A DNA stretch of 64,000 nucleotides from Deuterostichococcus epilithicus (taxonomy: Eukaryota; Chlorophyta; Trebouxiophyceae; Prasiolales; Stichococcaceae), in assembly GCA_033439295.1 (NCBI GenBank), contig JAVTLE010000015.1:186001-250000 (forward strand). The letters run 5' to 3'. Under the pieces are notes generated by a model that had not been told where the DNA came from, searched no databases, and saw only the letters and a list, made by a program, of their open reading frames with translations. Of the stretch, positions 36,134 through 49,100 are shown one piece after another (the first letter of the stretch is position 1; each line of letters starts with the position of its first letter). A program made the position numbers and the translations under genes.

Positions 36134-39100
36134 GATGTCAGCCTGGGATGACCGCCTCCCGAGTGATCCGACACGCTTTGCCGCTCTGGCGTAGGACCGA
36201 GGCGCAGAGCACGGCGCGCGCCCGCATCGTGGCGGACACGAGGCGCGCCCCTTTGGCAAGGTGAGGGCCGCTGCTTGCCGTGCCCGTCAGGTCACGTGAC
36301 AGTTTTGGCGCCCCGCACGGCCCGTCCACAGGCTCCGACACGAATGTTCACCTGCGCAGTGGGAGCGGGGTGGCCCTGGACCCCGTAACTGGTTCCCTGG
36401 CGGTGACGGCGCCTTCCCGCCCGGATTTGGCAGCCCCCAGTCACCCGCGGATGGCGCCGGCCCGCCGGGCTTCGGGGGACAGTCGGGCTTTGAGCCGCGG
36501 TACAACGGGGCCTTGGAAGGTGACAGTCGCCCACCAGGCTTTCAGGGCCGCCAGGGCGGCGGCCACGCTGCCGGCAACGGAGGTGAGCTGGAAGTGGATG
36601 TCTCGAGCTGACCGCTGCCGAAGCTCGCTCCGACACGCAACGACCTTTTCGAATTGCTTTCACTCTTGCTCACATGCAAACAACATGCGTCTGACCTCCA
36701 GGCCGGCGGTTCACGCTGCCGACTTTAAGCCCTTGCTTTCAAACCTGCCTGGCACAATGTTTGGCCTTGCTTGTTCGGTCGATGTGGTGCAGCCTAGATA
36801 TTCTCAACGCATCATCACATCCAAAACCGCGACTCGCAACGGCTGTGCAGGGTTTGCACCGCCACGCAGCCGCAGCTTCCCTGGCCCTCGGGCCCACGAG
36901 CGCGAGCCGCCAGGTTGGGTGCGCCGGCAACATGGCGAGGGCTTTGCTTACCGCAGTTCGCCGGACCTGCCGCCGCCGCCGCCCGCCGTCGACACCAGCC
37001 GCAGCTCTGACCCCACACTGCTGCGCCGCATTGGCGGCAGCAGCAACGGTGCGCCGGAGGCGGGCGAGCTGCTGCCGCCAGGCCGCGCATGCGACGACGG
37101 CGGAAAGCACGAACGCTCCAGGCGCTCCAGCTGGGACAGCGAAGGAGGCCTGCAGCGCTCCATCTCGGCGCCGCACGCATACGGCGCAGGGCCAGGCAGC
37201 CCGCGGCTGCAGCCCAGCGGCGGCAGCTTGCTCGGCGGCCATGACGGCGACGATGTCAGGCAGCAGNCGCTGCCGCCGCCGCCGCCGCGGCGGGCATTGC
37301 CCATGGCTGCGGTCGACCCCGGCAGCCGGCTGCCGACGCTGCCAGAGCACTCACCGGTCAAGTCCCTAGAGTCAGGGCAGCTACCTGGCGATGGCGGCGC
37401 ACCAGAAGCTGCGCCCTCCGCAGCCACGCCCAACTCTAAAGCGCCGCCCTTTTCTACAGCGATGCTGCCGCCGCCACCGTCAGTGAAGTCCGAACCGGAT
37501 GCTGCTGCCGAGGGAGACCTCCCGCCAGGCTTCGTCAGCCCGGAGCGGCAGCACAGCGATGCAGATCTGGCGTCGCCGCCGTCGGCGTCTCAGCAGGGCG
37601 ACGGCCAGGATGGCGCCGCGGCAAGCGATACAATGGACAGCGGTGCTGCCGTGCCAAAGCGCCGCCGCCTTGGCTGGGGCCAGGGCCTGGCGCGGCTGCG
37701 CGGCAGCCCGAACAGTGTGCAGCGCGCACGGCGGCAGAAGCAGGACAGCGGAGCTGACATGCCGCAAGGGGCTAGTGCGGCCATGGTGGCGCCGGCAGGG
37801 GCGCCGCAGGACGAGGCTATGCCGGATGCGGACGCGCCGATGATGAATGGGGTGGCGGAGGCGGTGGCAGCGGCGTCCACAGCTGCTGTGCAGCAGGCGC
37901 CTCCGCAGCCACCACAGCCACCGCTGCCGTCAAAGCTGGAGCTGATGACCACCATCGAGCAGGTGGCTGTGCAATGCCAGAATCTGCTGTGCTCCGTCAG
38001 AAGCCTCGTCACCTGTGTCGCCTGGGAGGCTTGATTGGTGTTGGTGACACAGGCTGACTGTCATGCTTCCTGTGCCTGCAGCTGCTCATTGACGCCAGCG
38101 CCTTGGAAGCGCAGGATGAGCCTCCAATGTTTGCCAACCCCCAGCCCCAACCTTGTACGGATTTCGCCCTCTGCAGGTGGATGCGGACCTTTCGAGCATC
38201 GAGACGGAGCTGGCGGCGCTAGCGCTGCAGGAGCAGGAAGCAGCAAAAGCAGCGGCTGCAGCCGCCGCAGCCGCCGNGGCCACCGCCGCCGNNTCGCAGC
38301 CGGCGCCGCCGCCGCCGCCAGCGCCGGCCTCGCTGCCATCGCCGGCGCACTCGTCAGACGTCGAGGAGTCGGGGGCCGAGGGCCTGGCTGCGGGGCTCTC
38401 ACAGCTGGCGGCGCAGGACGGCGGTTCGCCCAACACCAGTGCCGTTGCCGCCGCTGCTGCGGGTGCCACTGCCGACGATGGCCCGGACGACGGCGGAGAC
38501 GCTGACGCCACGCCCATGCGCAAGCGGCTGCTGCTGCGGCACCGGGCAGACTCTGGCAGCCTGCTGTTGCCTCCGGCGGCGTGTACGGGCCCGGCGGCCG
38601 AGGGAGCCGTGGCGGCAGGGGACGAGGCCGAACACATGGTCACGGAGGCAGCCTCAGACGGGCCCGCAGCCGAGCTGGCGGCGGCGGCAGCCCGGACTAC
38701 CGAGGCAGCCGCCGCCGCAGAGGCAGTCCTGGAGGACATCTTGGCGCCCAACCTGACGGAGGTTTGTGTTCATCGTTCCAAACATCTGTTCTCAGTAATA
38801 CCTGCGCCGCGGGGTACGCTGACCACATGGGCTCATGTCGCTCACGAGCTTCATCTGCAGTGTCTCGCACCAACAGTGCGAGTGGGCCCGCATCTGGCCC
38901 AGCGCTGCAGGCGACTGCGATGTGCAGCCCCTGCTGAGGTTGTGGGGAAGGTCGCGCCACAGGCATTGCACACCGTCAGCGGCGCCCCCAGCGACTTCCT
39001 GCTTCCTACTCTTTGGTCACCCCGCCGCGCTCCCGTTGCTGCAGGTTCGCACGGAGCAGCTGGCCGAGACGGCGGGCATACTGCGTGGCCGCGCCGGCGA

Positions 39101-42100
39101 CCGCAAAGCCTGGGTGTCTGCCGTGCTGGCCGCCAACTGGGGGGCGGCGGCGCGCGCGCGTCAGGCGCTGGCGGCGGCGCTGCCGGAGGCGCTGCGGGGG
39201 CGTGCCGACGCTGACGCTGCGCTGTACGCCGAGCCCCAGGTGCGCGCTTCGACGTCTTTGCTCTGCAGTTCCGTTCGTCCTGGCTTGTTTGAGCGCTGAG
39301 GTCCAGGTGCGCGCTTTGACATCTCTGTTCTACAGTTCCATCGTTACCCTGGCGTATCCGAACCACTGGACAGTGCATTTTCAATGTATAGTAGCAACGC
39401 AAACCAGGTTCGCTGTTTTTGTTGGTTGTCTGAGAGCTGTTTTTGTTGGTGTCTGAGAGCCACAAACAGCGCTGCGGTTCTCAAACGCCACGACAGCAGC
39501 GATCTTGGCGTCTGTCAGAACAGACTCGGGGTGTGAGCCACGGGACGACGGCGCCGCTCCGGAGCCTGAGTGCGTGCGGGCGTCGGGCTGCCAGCCGCTG
39601 GGCAGGCACACGCGCAGGCCGGACCAGCTCGTTCATGGCCCCGCCTCGCAGGGCGTCGACATCCTGGGTTCACCGCTCAGCGATCTCCTTCTTTTGAAGG
39701 ATTTCAAGAAGATTTCACCAAAAATGACATAACTTCCGCCGCAGGACCTAAAGGTGTTCCATGCCAACCTGGCGAGCCACGCCGCGGCAGAGCCGGCGAT
39801 GCGGGCGGTGCTGGCGGCGCGGCGGGCGACCGGCCGCGCCCGCGAGGCGGAGCTCGGCCTCGAGTACCGCTGGCACTTCGAGCGCTTGCGCCAGCGCGTG
39901 GACGGTGAGCGGGTCCAGGGTCCAGGGCGTCCAGAAACATCGTTGACTTGACTTGACCTGACCTGACGCTGCTCGTCAGGCTTTTCGAGGGGGGGCTGCT
40001 GTGTCATCGCAACTCCCTCCCTCCTCCTCGGCTCGCCGCACCGGAAGGGTGCCCCCACGTAAGCGAGCCCAGAGTGTAGCGGCTCCCGCTTCTGGTGCAG
40101 CTCTGGTTGCCGTTTTCAGAGAAACACCGCGTGCTGACCGCCGCCTGTGCCCCCGGCCCGCAGCGGCGAAGCGGGCGGCCATCGCGGCGCGCGGCGGCCT
40201 CTTCCGCACCTCGTCCAGCCGCTCCGGTCTGGGAGGCGCGGGCTTCGCACGCTCCCTGTACGAGGAGGCACAGATCATGCAGCGGCTGCAGGCCCTGGAG
40301 CGCATGCACACCATGTGCCAGGTGGGGCTTTTTTAGGGTTTCGGGCTTGTTTCGTCGAACCTCGGGCATCCCGTTCCTTGTCCCGCAGCTCCACCCATGG
40401 CGCCGCCTTCCACACTGTCGCAGATGGTTCACGCGGCGGCACCAGGCGCTGCAGGCGACACAGAGTCCAGTTTGGATCCGTGGTTCACCTCTGGGCGCTG
40501 CATCGCATGGACTGCCATGGTCAGCCTGCCAGGGGCTCAATGCACAGATCAGTGCCGGGGCCGTAGCCACTGCAGCTGTCATCCCCCGCGCAGTGCCCGG
40601 CAATGCACCTGGACGCGCGGGAGCGCGCGGCGCAGCGCTTTGCCAACCGCAACGCGCTGGTGGCCGACCCGGTGGCGGCGCTCCAGGCGGAGCGGGACAC
40701 CGCCGCGTGGACGCCCGCGGAAAAGCGCATCTTCCTGGACAAGTTCCTGCAGTTCCCCAAGGCAAGGAATCGGATTTCCTACATGAATTCCATCTGAATT
40801 TGCTTGTAAAGAGGTCGTGTGGTCAGCCTCGAAAGGCCAAGCGAGCATGCACCTCATGCTGTCCCCCAAATGCGGGCTTCCATCCCCCTTGCCGGAGGCT
40901 GCGAGCCGGCGCCGCGGCATGTGCAGCCCCACCTCACTGAGGTCAAGAGCGGCTGTTCGCTGGTGATACGCATCTGCTGTGAGGGCCGCCGCTGCATGTG
41001 CAGCCCACCGTCGAAACGCGATGCTTTCAAGTGGTGGGTTGGCCGCCAGCCTCGGTCATCTCTGGCTGTGCAGCGCAGAACTCAATCGCTACGCATGCAG
41101 CATGCCTTGGGATCCAGGGTCAACTCTGGTCGGCTCTGCGGCCGCAGGACTTTGTGCGCATTGCGCAGCACCTGGACCGGCGCACGCCCGGCGACTGCGT
41201 GCAGTTCTACTATCGCACCCAAAAGCTGGACGAGTTTGCCGCCGTGCGGCGCAAGCTACAGCTCAAGAAGCGGCGCACACAGGTGCGACAGGGTCTCGCC
41301 TACCAGTGTTTCATCTCCTGTGCGCACCCTGCTCGCTCTGCAGACCTGACGCTGAGCGTCATGTCTGACGCTGAGCAACTTTATTGCTGTTTGTTGTCTC
41401 CTTCCCGCAGCCCGCAGCATGATACACATGTGGACTCTGCATTGCGGAATAATGCGGCTTTGTCTGTGTGTGCAATACGCCACGGCTAGCTCCGACAAAA
41501 ACAAACTTGTAACACCCCTGCCATGTGCGCTGCGCAGACAGAGTCCCGGGCGAGGCTACCGGCGTACCTGGGCGCCAATTGGGGAGNGCCGCCGGCGACA
41601 CGCCTGGCGCTGCCTGCGCAGGCGGCCGCCGCGCCCGCCGCAGCAGGTGACGCTTGTGCACGACCTCGTCTGCGCCAAGGACAATTGCGCTGACAAGCTG
41701 CCGGTGAAGCAGATCATTGCAGCCAGTCTGCCGAGCTCTGCTCCCCCACAGCTGCCCGGCACCGTCGCCTCCGCAGTGTGCTCACGCCTCACCTAAAAGT
41801 CACCTCACCCCCCCCCCAGCCTTCGTCCAGGTCCTGCCGAGCACCGTCTCGTCTGCTCACAGCTTCACCCCTCCGCCGCAGGCCGCAGCGACGCGGCACC
41901 GCGCGCGGCACACCGCTCNGGCGGCGGCGTCCGCGTGGCTGCGCCGCCCCAGNGTGGCTCCGCCGNCAAGGGCTTTAGATCGGCGCGCGCGCCGGCCTGG
42001 CGGGCCGCCGGCCTACAGCGACGCCGCGCGGCGGCGGCGGCCGGCGGGCTGGGGATGCATAGCGGCCTCGCCGCCGGCGCGTGCGGCTCCGCGGGCGACC

Positions 42101-44701
42101 TGACGCTGCAGCAGCGGCCCTCAGAGGATGGCAGCCAGTTTGGCGAGTTGGCGTCCGGGGCCTGGACCGAGGTGCGTCTGGATGATGATGATTCGAGCAG
42201 TGCCCTCTTTGATGCCGGCTCCACTGCCTGAGACCGGCAGGTGTTGCATTTCGACGAATAGCACCTGGCGGCTGGACTGCGGAGCAGATGCTGCAGCTGC
42301 ATGCATGCTTGGCTGGTTTTGTTGTAGGTCTGAATGTTTCCCACCTCGAGCGCTTTGCTTGTCCACCAAGCTTGGACACGGGTTGACGCAGTGCATCTAC
42401 GCAAGCGCTCTGCCATCGATCGGTTCGACAGCTTTCCAAATTCTCTTCTAGTGGCAGGGCGGCGCCGCCCTTCGCGGCGCCACCCACCTGATCGCCTTGC
42501 AACACCAGTCTGAGTGCAATGCCTGTCGGCCGGGACCTGAACACCAGGGCTCTGCACCCAGCAGCGGGAAGGCGTCGCGGCGGTTCCCATCGACGGCGTG
42601 CGGCGCACCTGTCACCTGTCCAGGTCAATTTCAGGGTTTAACCGTTTCTCCCCTCTTTTTGAAGTTCGTCCTGGCGCTTCTCCTTTTAGGCCGACGAGGC
42701 GGCGTTTCTAGAGGGGGTGCGTGTGCACGGGCGGGACGCAAAGCTCATCGCGCGTGACATGGGCACCCGCACCATTGGCGCCGTCAAAAAGTTCTACCAG
42801 AAGAACCGCAAGTGAGCGCGCACCCGTCTGTCGTGCAGGCGTTGCAGTCTGCGCTCTGACCATCTGCCTTTGCCCAGCCTGTGCGGCCGAGCTGCGCAGG
42901 TCCAGCCTGCGCCCGGTATGGTTGTGCGAACTGTCAAGTCGGAAGGCCTCCAAGCTGCTGTCCCGCTGGCTTGATTCACTTGCTTCCAATTCCTCTTCCC
43001 GGGTCGTCACTGTTCTCTGCTGCTGCTCAACTTGAACTCATGGCGCCCACATCGGCGGCAGGCTGCTGCGACTGACATCCGGTATCACGGTTGGGACTCA
43101 CCACCCCTGTCTTGGTGCGCAGGCGGCTGGGGCTGGACGAGATGGTGGAGGAGCGGTCGATTGCGCGCCGCGCCGCCACGCTGGCGGCGGCCGCCGGCGG
43201 TCGCTCTTCCGTNNNGCNNNNGCAGCAGCNGCAGACGCTGCACGGCTCGCGGCTGCCGCCGCAGGCCGGCACCGGAGCGGCGGAGCCGCACCAGCAGCAG
43301 CCACAGCAGCAGCCGCCACACTTCGGCGAGCAGTATGCAGACCCGCGGTGCGTCCCTCTCTCGGGTTTGAGGCTTCTAGGCCAGCGCTGGAGGAGCTCCT
43401 CGAGGTGCTGGCCAGGCCTTCGACCGCTGGAGTTCGTCCCTGATCCCGACTGGCTGACCTGAAGCCACGTACAGTCCTGTGAAAGCGAATAGCAGCACGA
43501 ACACCGAAGCGACTGTCCTCACGTAAATCGCCTCCGATGCATCTCCTTTGATGACGCAGGGCGATGGATGCGCTGTTGACGGGGCTGGCGCAGGGCGGCG
43601 GTGGCCACGACCTCGCGGCTGCGCTCGCGGCGGCCGGCATGCCGCCGCAGCAGCAGAACCCGCACTTTGCAGGCGGGCTGCACGGCCAGGGCGACTTTCA
43701 GGTACCTCGCAAACGCCGACTCCACCAGCCCGTCCGCGACAGCCTGCCTGTTGCACAACAACATGAGCCGTCAGCGCCTTCCAGCAACAGGGTTTAGGGT
43801 TCACACGCAGTGGACCCACCGCCGCCTCCCGAGGCGTGGCCTGACCGTCTCAACATACGGAGCCGGAGCTGCGACCCTGAAGTCTGACCCTGGAAACCCC
43901 TCCCCTCCCCTCGCAGGCGCAGCTGCTGGCCCAGCTGGCGGCGGGCGGCGGCGGCTGCCCGGGCGGCCCGGGCGGCGACCCCTACGCCGGGCTCGCGGGG
44001 CTGCTGGCGCCGGAGCATGCCGCGGCGCTCGCGGCGCAGCACCACCAGCAGCAGCAGCAGCAGGCGGTGCATGCGGCCATGCTGCAGGTGCGGCCGTGCG
44101 GGATGCGAGAGCTGTGCAGTCGTGCAATTTTCTTTTCATCTTTGCTTGGCACCAGTCGGCATCGCCTCGGCTTGTGAGGACTCGTCGTCGGATCACTGTC
44201 TTGTTCTCACCTGCAGCCGCATGTGCTGTCGTGAGGAGCCCAGCAGAGCATCCCAGGACGCTTGCCCGTCAGATCACTTGAAGAGTGTTCCAGCAGGCTG
44301 CAATCTGATCAGTGCTGTGGCGCTCGTCAGATCACGTAAAGGGTGTTCTGGCAGGCTGCAATCTGGTCAGTACTGTGGCGCAGGCGCACATGGCGGGGCT
44401 GCTGTCGCCGCAGCAGCAGCAGCTGCTGATGATGGGACTGTATGCCGGCGGTGGCGCTGCGGTCCCTCACTCCGCCGGGCTGCCGACTGGGGGGGGCTAT
44501 TGCCCGCCAGGCGGCTTCCCGCCGGCCGCCGGCAGCATGCCGAACGGCCTGGGCGGCTTTGGCGGCGGCGGCCTGCCTCTGCAGCAGCAGCACCAGCAGC
44601 AGCAGCACCAGCTGCAGCTGCAGCAGCAGCGGCAGCAGGAAGCGGAAGCGGAGCACCAGGCGCTCATGGCGGTGCTTGCGGCGGCGGGCGGCGGCGGGCA
44701 T

Positions 44702-44757
<56 letters not shown>

Positions 44758-46040
44758 CACCGACGAGCAGCCGGACATCGGTGCCACCGGCGATGCGCCG
44801 CAGCCGGGCGGCGGCGGCGGCGGCGGCGACGTCATGCAGCGGCGCCCACTGTCCTACTGGTCGATCGAGGAGAAGGAGTCCTTTCTGGACATCTTCAAGG
44901 CGCGCCGCAGCCCTGATACTTTTTGCAAGCTTGGGGTCTGGCTGATACTCGACTGATGCTCGACACATGCTCTGCTGTCGAGATGCCCACGCAGTGCGAG
45001 AGCATTGGCCCGATTGCGTCATCGCCTTGCGGTCGTGAGTGCACCCAGCTGACAGCCGTGATCACGGCCTCCTCTCCATGTGGCCGTACGATCATGGCTC
45101 GAGCGGCGGTTCACACTGGCCCATGGTCATGACACAACTACGAGCTGCTGCATTGCTGACAGCAGGCGCATGGGCGGGACTGGGACCGGCTGGCGGCGGC
45201 GGTGCCGGGAAAGACGCGCACGCAGATCAAGAACTACTACCAAAACTACAAGAACAAGCTGGGGCTGGAGGGGCTGCGGCCTGACTGCGCCGCTACAGGG
45301 CCGGCCGCCAAGCGGCTGCGCGCCGACAGCGGCGGCGGCGACAGCGGCACGCCGCCTGGCGCCGGTCACGGCGCAGGCGCGCAGTGCTCCGCTGACCGAT
45401 CTTGCATTGCAGGGGTGTTTTAAGCACCTGGTTCGACATGCCTGACGGCATTTCGGACTGCTACTAATCATGGCTTAGGATGGCATGATGCCTTGCTTCG
45501 GATGCAACACCCGCAGGTGAGTCCGGCAGCCTGGCGGGCGGCGGCAGACTGCGGCACGCGGGCAGCAACGCGGAGCACGCCTGGCAGACCTCCACTGGCG
45601 CCGGCGGCGCGCAGCAGCAGAGGCAAGCGCCAGCAGAACGCCGCGGCAGCCCAGTGCAGCAGCCGGACTTGGCAACGCGGCCAACAGACGCTGACGTGCT
45701 CTTGGCGCTGCGTGAGTGCTGCTCCACAAGTCTGCCACTTGACGTACCTGTCATCCCATCTCTTCAAACTGCTGTAGGGTCGCACATGCGGCTGCCTTGG
45801 CTGCGCTATCGAAAGCAACCTGTGGTCAGGTGCCCATGTGAGGCGCCGCTGTCTCTTGGCAAGTTCGCATTGCCAAAGCGCGCCGCCGGAGCCTTAGGTT
45901 GTTTGACGCCTCGTGCTACTGTTTGACGGCCCGCAGGCCAGCTGAATGGGCAGCAGCTGACGGCGGAGGCTCTGAACGCAATCCTGTCCGGCAGGCAGCC
46001 CGGCAGCGCAGACGCGGCGGCGCTACAGGCCCAGCACCAC

Positions 46041-46122
<82 letters not shown>

Positions 46123-49100
46123 CTGCGTATGCAGCGCAGCAGCAGCACCTGCAGCACATGCCGCATCTGCAGCATGCGCCGGATCTGGCTCTTAGCCTGT
46201 GGGGGCGCTCTACGCCGCCGGCCGCGCCGCCGCTGCAGCCGCCCAACTCCTTCCAGGTACCCGGCATCTGCCTCTTGCAAAAGGGTTTCTGCAGCTTATC
46301 ACGCCGGCGCCTCTGCCGCTCGCTCCCTCACTCTGGCGTGCCAACTGCCGCTCGCATGTTCGGCGGTGCCCTGTCGCAGCTCAGCCGACTTGGGCAAATA
46401 TGTCCCAACAACTGCTCGGTTGACTTCACGCCAGACGATACAGAGACATGTACATGTGCCAAATCGTGTTGGGCGACAGCAGGATCCCCATTCTAAGCCC
46501 TTCAGTCCCGGAGGGCGACACCATTTGCTGCTCGCAGCCGCCGGACCAGCCGCTGTCTGGCTTCGATTTTGGGCGACCCAGCTGGGCGGGTGCGGTGGCA
46601 GCAGGAAGCAGCGGCCTCCAACACCACCAGCACCAGCAGCTGCCGCGGCCGTCGCTTCAGACGCAGAGCCTGCGCGATCTACTGGCGGGCATGCCCGGGT
46701 GCGCGCCGCCTTGTTCACACCCCCCATTGCCAGGCAAACCGGGCAAGGCACCGTCACAACCTGACACCCTCGTCGTGCCGCAACATCTGGCCTGTCTTCG
46801 CCACCGCCGCGTGTCGCGCACCTGGGCGGTGGTGCAGCACGCTGACAGGCACCTGCATGAGCCAAGTCGGACGGTGCAGCGGTGCAAGCCGCAAAAAGAC
46901 ATTGGCGGCTCATCATGAACGCCATAGTTTGGTGCGATGGCGCAGGGCGCAGCCGGGCGGCGGGCCCGGGCAGGGCGCGTCCTGGGAGCGGTCGGCGACG
47001 GCGCCGCCCGAGGCCCAGCCGCCGCAGGGCGGCTCCACAGGGGAGCAGCCTGGCAGCCGCCCAGTACACGCCACCTTCCAGGTGCCCCTGACCCCCAAAC
47101 CGTGCTGCCGGGGCGGCTTGACGTTCAATGCGCTGACTACTGGCATGGCCTACGGGCGTGGCCGACGGGAGGCGCATGGCGTCAGCTGCAGGTCGTGCTG
47201 CAGAGGGCCTCCAGCGCGCACAAGGCCGATGCATTCCTGGTGCTTCAGCAGCCCCGGCTGCAGAGCCTGCGACGTCTGCGGGCTGCCCCGCTTTCCCGCG
47301 CGGGTGCACGCTGGTCAGCAGCGATCGCAGGTCCTCACTGGAGGGCGTCGGGCGACACTGTCCCTGTTTCACTCACTTCAATCGAAATGTTGCCCATGTG
47401 GGTACGTGGCTCGAGTACGGCCCCTGAAACCCTGAACCATATCGCAGGAGCTGTTGGAGGCACATACCGCGCAGCGGTCGTGGTCCGACCCGCTGGCGGC
47501 GGCCACCCTGCAGCGGCGTGGCTCGGCCAGCGCGGCGGCGCAGCCGCGCCGCGCCGCCGCCGGGATGCGCTCTGCGGCATCGGAGCCCATGGCAAACGGC
47601 GGCGTTTGCGCCGCCGTGAGTGAAGCACCCTAGAGCCGGCTGCATCCTGCCGCCTCCCATTCCCACCTCAGCAACTCGTTTGCAGTGACCTGCCTGCGTT
47701 TTCTGGTGGCACCTGGGCCCGACGCTGAGCGTTTGACAAGGCTGGTCCACCACCGCCGTGTCGACCCGCCATCCGGCAGGGGCTCCGCCCTCCGTTGGCA
47801 GGCTTCGAACGCACGGTCCCGGCCGCGCACTGATAACTGTTTCCTGCTGGACTTGAGACAAAAACGCTGACAGCACGGTTGCTGCCATGCAGGACGCCCA
47901 GTCGCCGGCGCGCCCCACCAGCACCCTGGCGCGGCCGCAGCCATCGGTTGGCGGCTTCCTGCGTCCACCTGCAGCTTCCGCCCCCGCACCGGCGGCCCCG
48001 GCCCCGGCCGGCGCCGCGCAGCCGGCGCTGCAGGCTGACGCAGGAAGCTGCCAGGCGCGACCGCCCGCAAAGCGCAACCGCGAGGATGTAGGCGGCGCTG
48101 GCGGCGCAGGAGGCCAGGCCGGAAGCGGCCCCTCCGGCCCGGCCCGCGTGGCGNGGTCCGCGACCGGCGCGGACTTCGCCGCGGCAGGCGGCGGCACGCC
48201 ACGAGCAGCGCGCAGCCGCCGAGGCGGGCGCCGTCTCAGAGGCCGCGCCGGCGCCAGCAGATGAGGACGCTGTCCCAAAGGCCGATGTTGCTGTCCCAGA
48301 CAGCGAGCCAGCCAGCAGGCCAGGGGATGGGGCCAGTGTCGCCGACGATGCCGCCGCGAACGCGCAGCAGCAGCAGCAGGAACCGGCCGAGGCAGCGCCA
48401 CCGCCAGCGGCACCAGCCGTCGGCGATGTCCAGTCGCCGGTCTCCCGTGAGTTAGGCACGCCAGCTGATGGCACCGACACAACAGCTATGGCGGCCGCCG
48501 CCGCGGCGGCCCCTGCGGGCAGCGGCGCTGATGCAGCCGCGCAGCGCCCTCTCAGCTTCATGGAGCAACTGGTGGCAGAGGAGCCGACACCCATGGAGCT
48601 TGACAGGGCGGTGCGCGCACAGGGAACCGCCGGCACAATGGCGCAGGCGCCATTCGCCGCAGCGCCTGCCGCTGTTGAGCAGGCACCCACCCCACTGGCA
48701 GATGCGCCTCCAGCGCTGTTGCCGGGCGCAGGCGCTGCTGAGGACACTGCAGCCAAAAGCACTGCAGACGTGCCGTCTGAATGTGCCGCCGCCGCCCCAG
48801 CAGCTGCCGCGATGCCGGAACCCTCACCGGCGCAGGCGGCTGCTGCAGATGCGTTGCCGGCTGCCCAGGCGGCAGACCGCGCAGGGCAGGTCGAGGAGGC
48901 TGTAGGCGTGCCTGCAGCGGAGGTCGAGGCGTTGCGTGCTGCAGCGGAGGTGCCAGAGGCTGTGCGGCCAGAGGCGGCAGCGCCTGCGCCAGCGCCAGCG
49001 CCGTCTACAGGCACAGCGCCTGCCTTGCAGGCGGCGGCGGCGGCAGCGGCGGCACCGCAGCAACCTGCTGCCGCAGCCAATGTGACCGCGGCTGCTGCCT

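Noticed and set aside
36134-36260. Alternative genetic code with TAG as sense
   Set aside because: Conserved exons of nine genes show no other in-frame TAA or TAG, so one TAG is better explained by an error or a wrong start.
36739-37350. Minus-strand frame opposite the large PWR-like exon
   Set aside because: Arises from GC3-rich coding DNA on the other strand; no motif and no splice partners.
43098-43640. Minus-strand Arg/Ala-rich frame
   Set aside because: Shadow of the PWR-like exons on the plus strand.
44327-45022. Minus-strand frame with a long poly-Leu run
   Set aside because: Poly-Leu is the reverse complement of the CAG tract in the PWR-like exon.
45806-46267. Poly-Cys and poly-Leu minus-strand frames
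   Set aside because: Frame shadows of the second CAG repeat.
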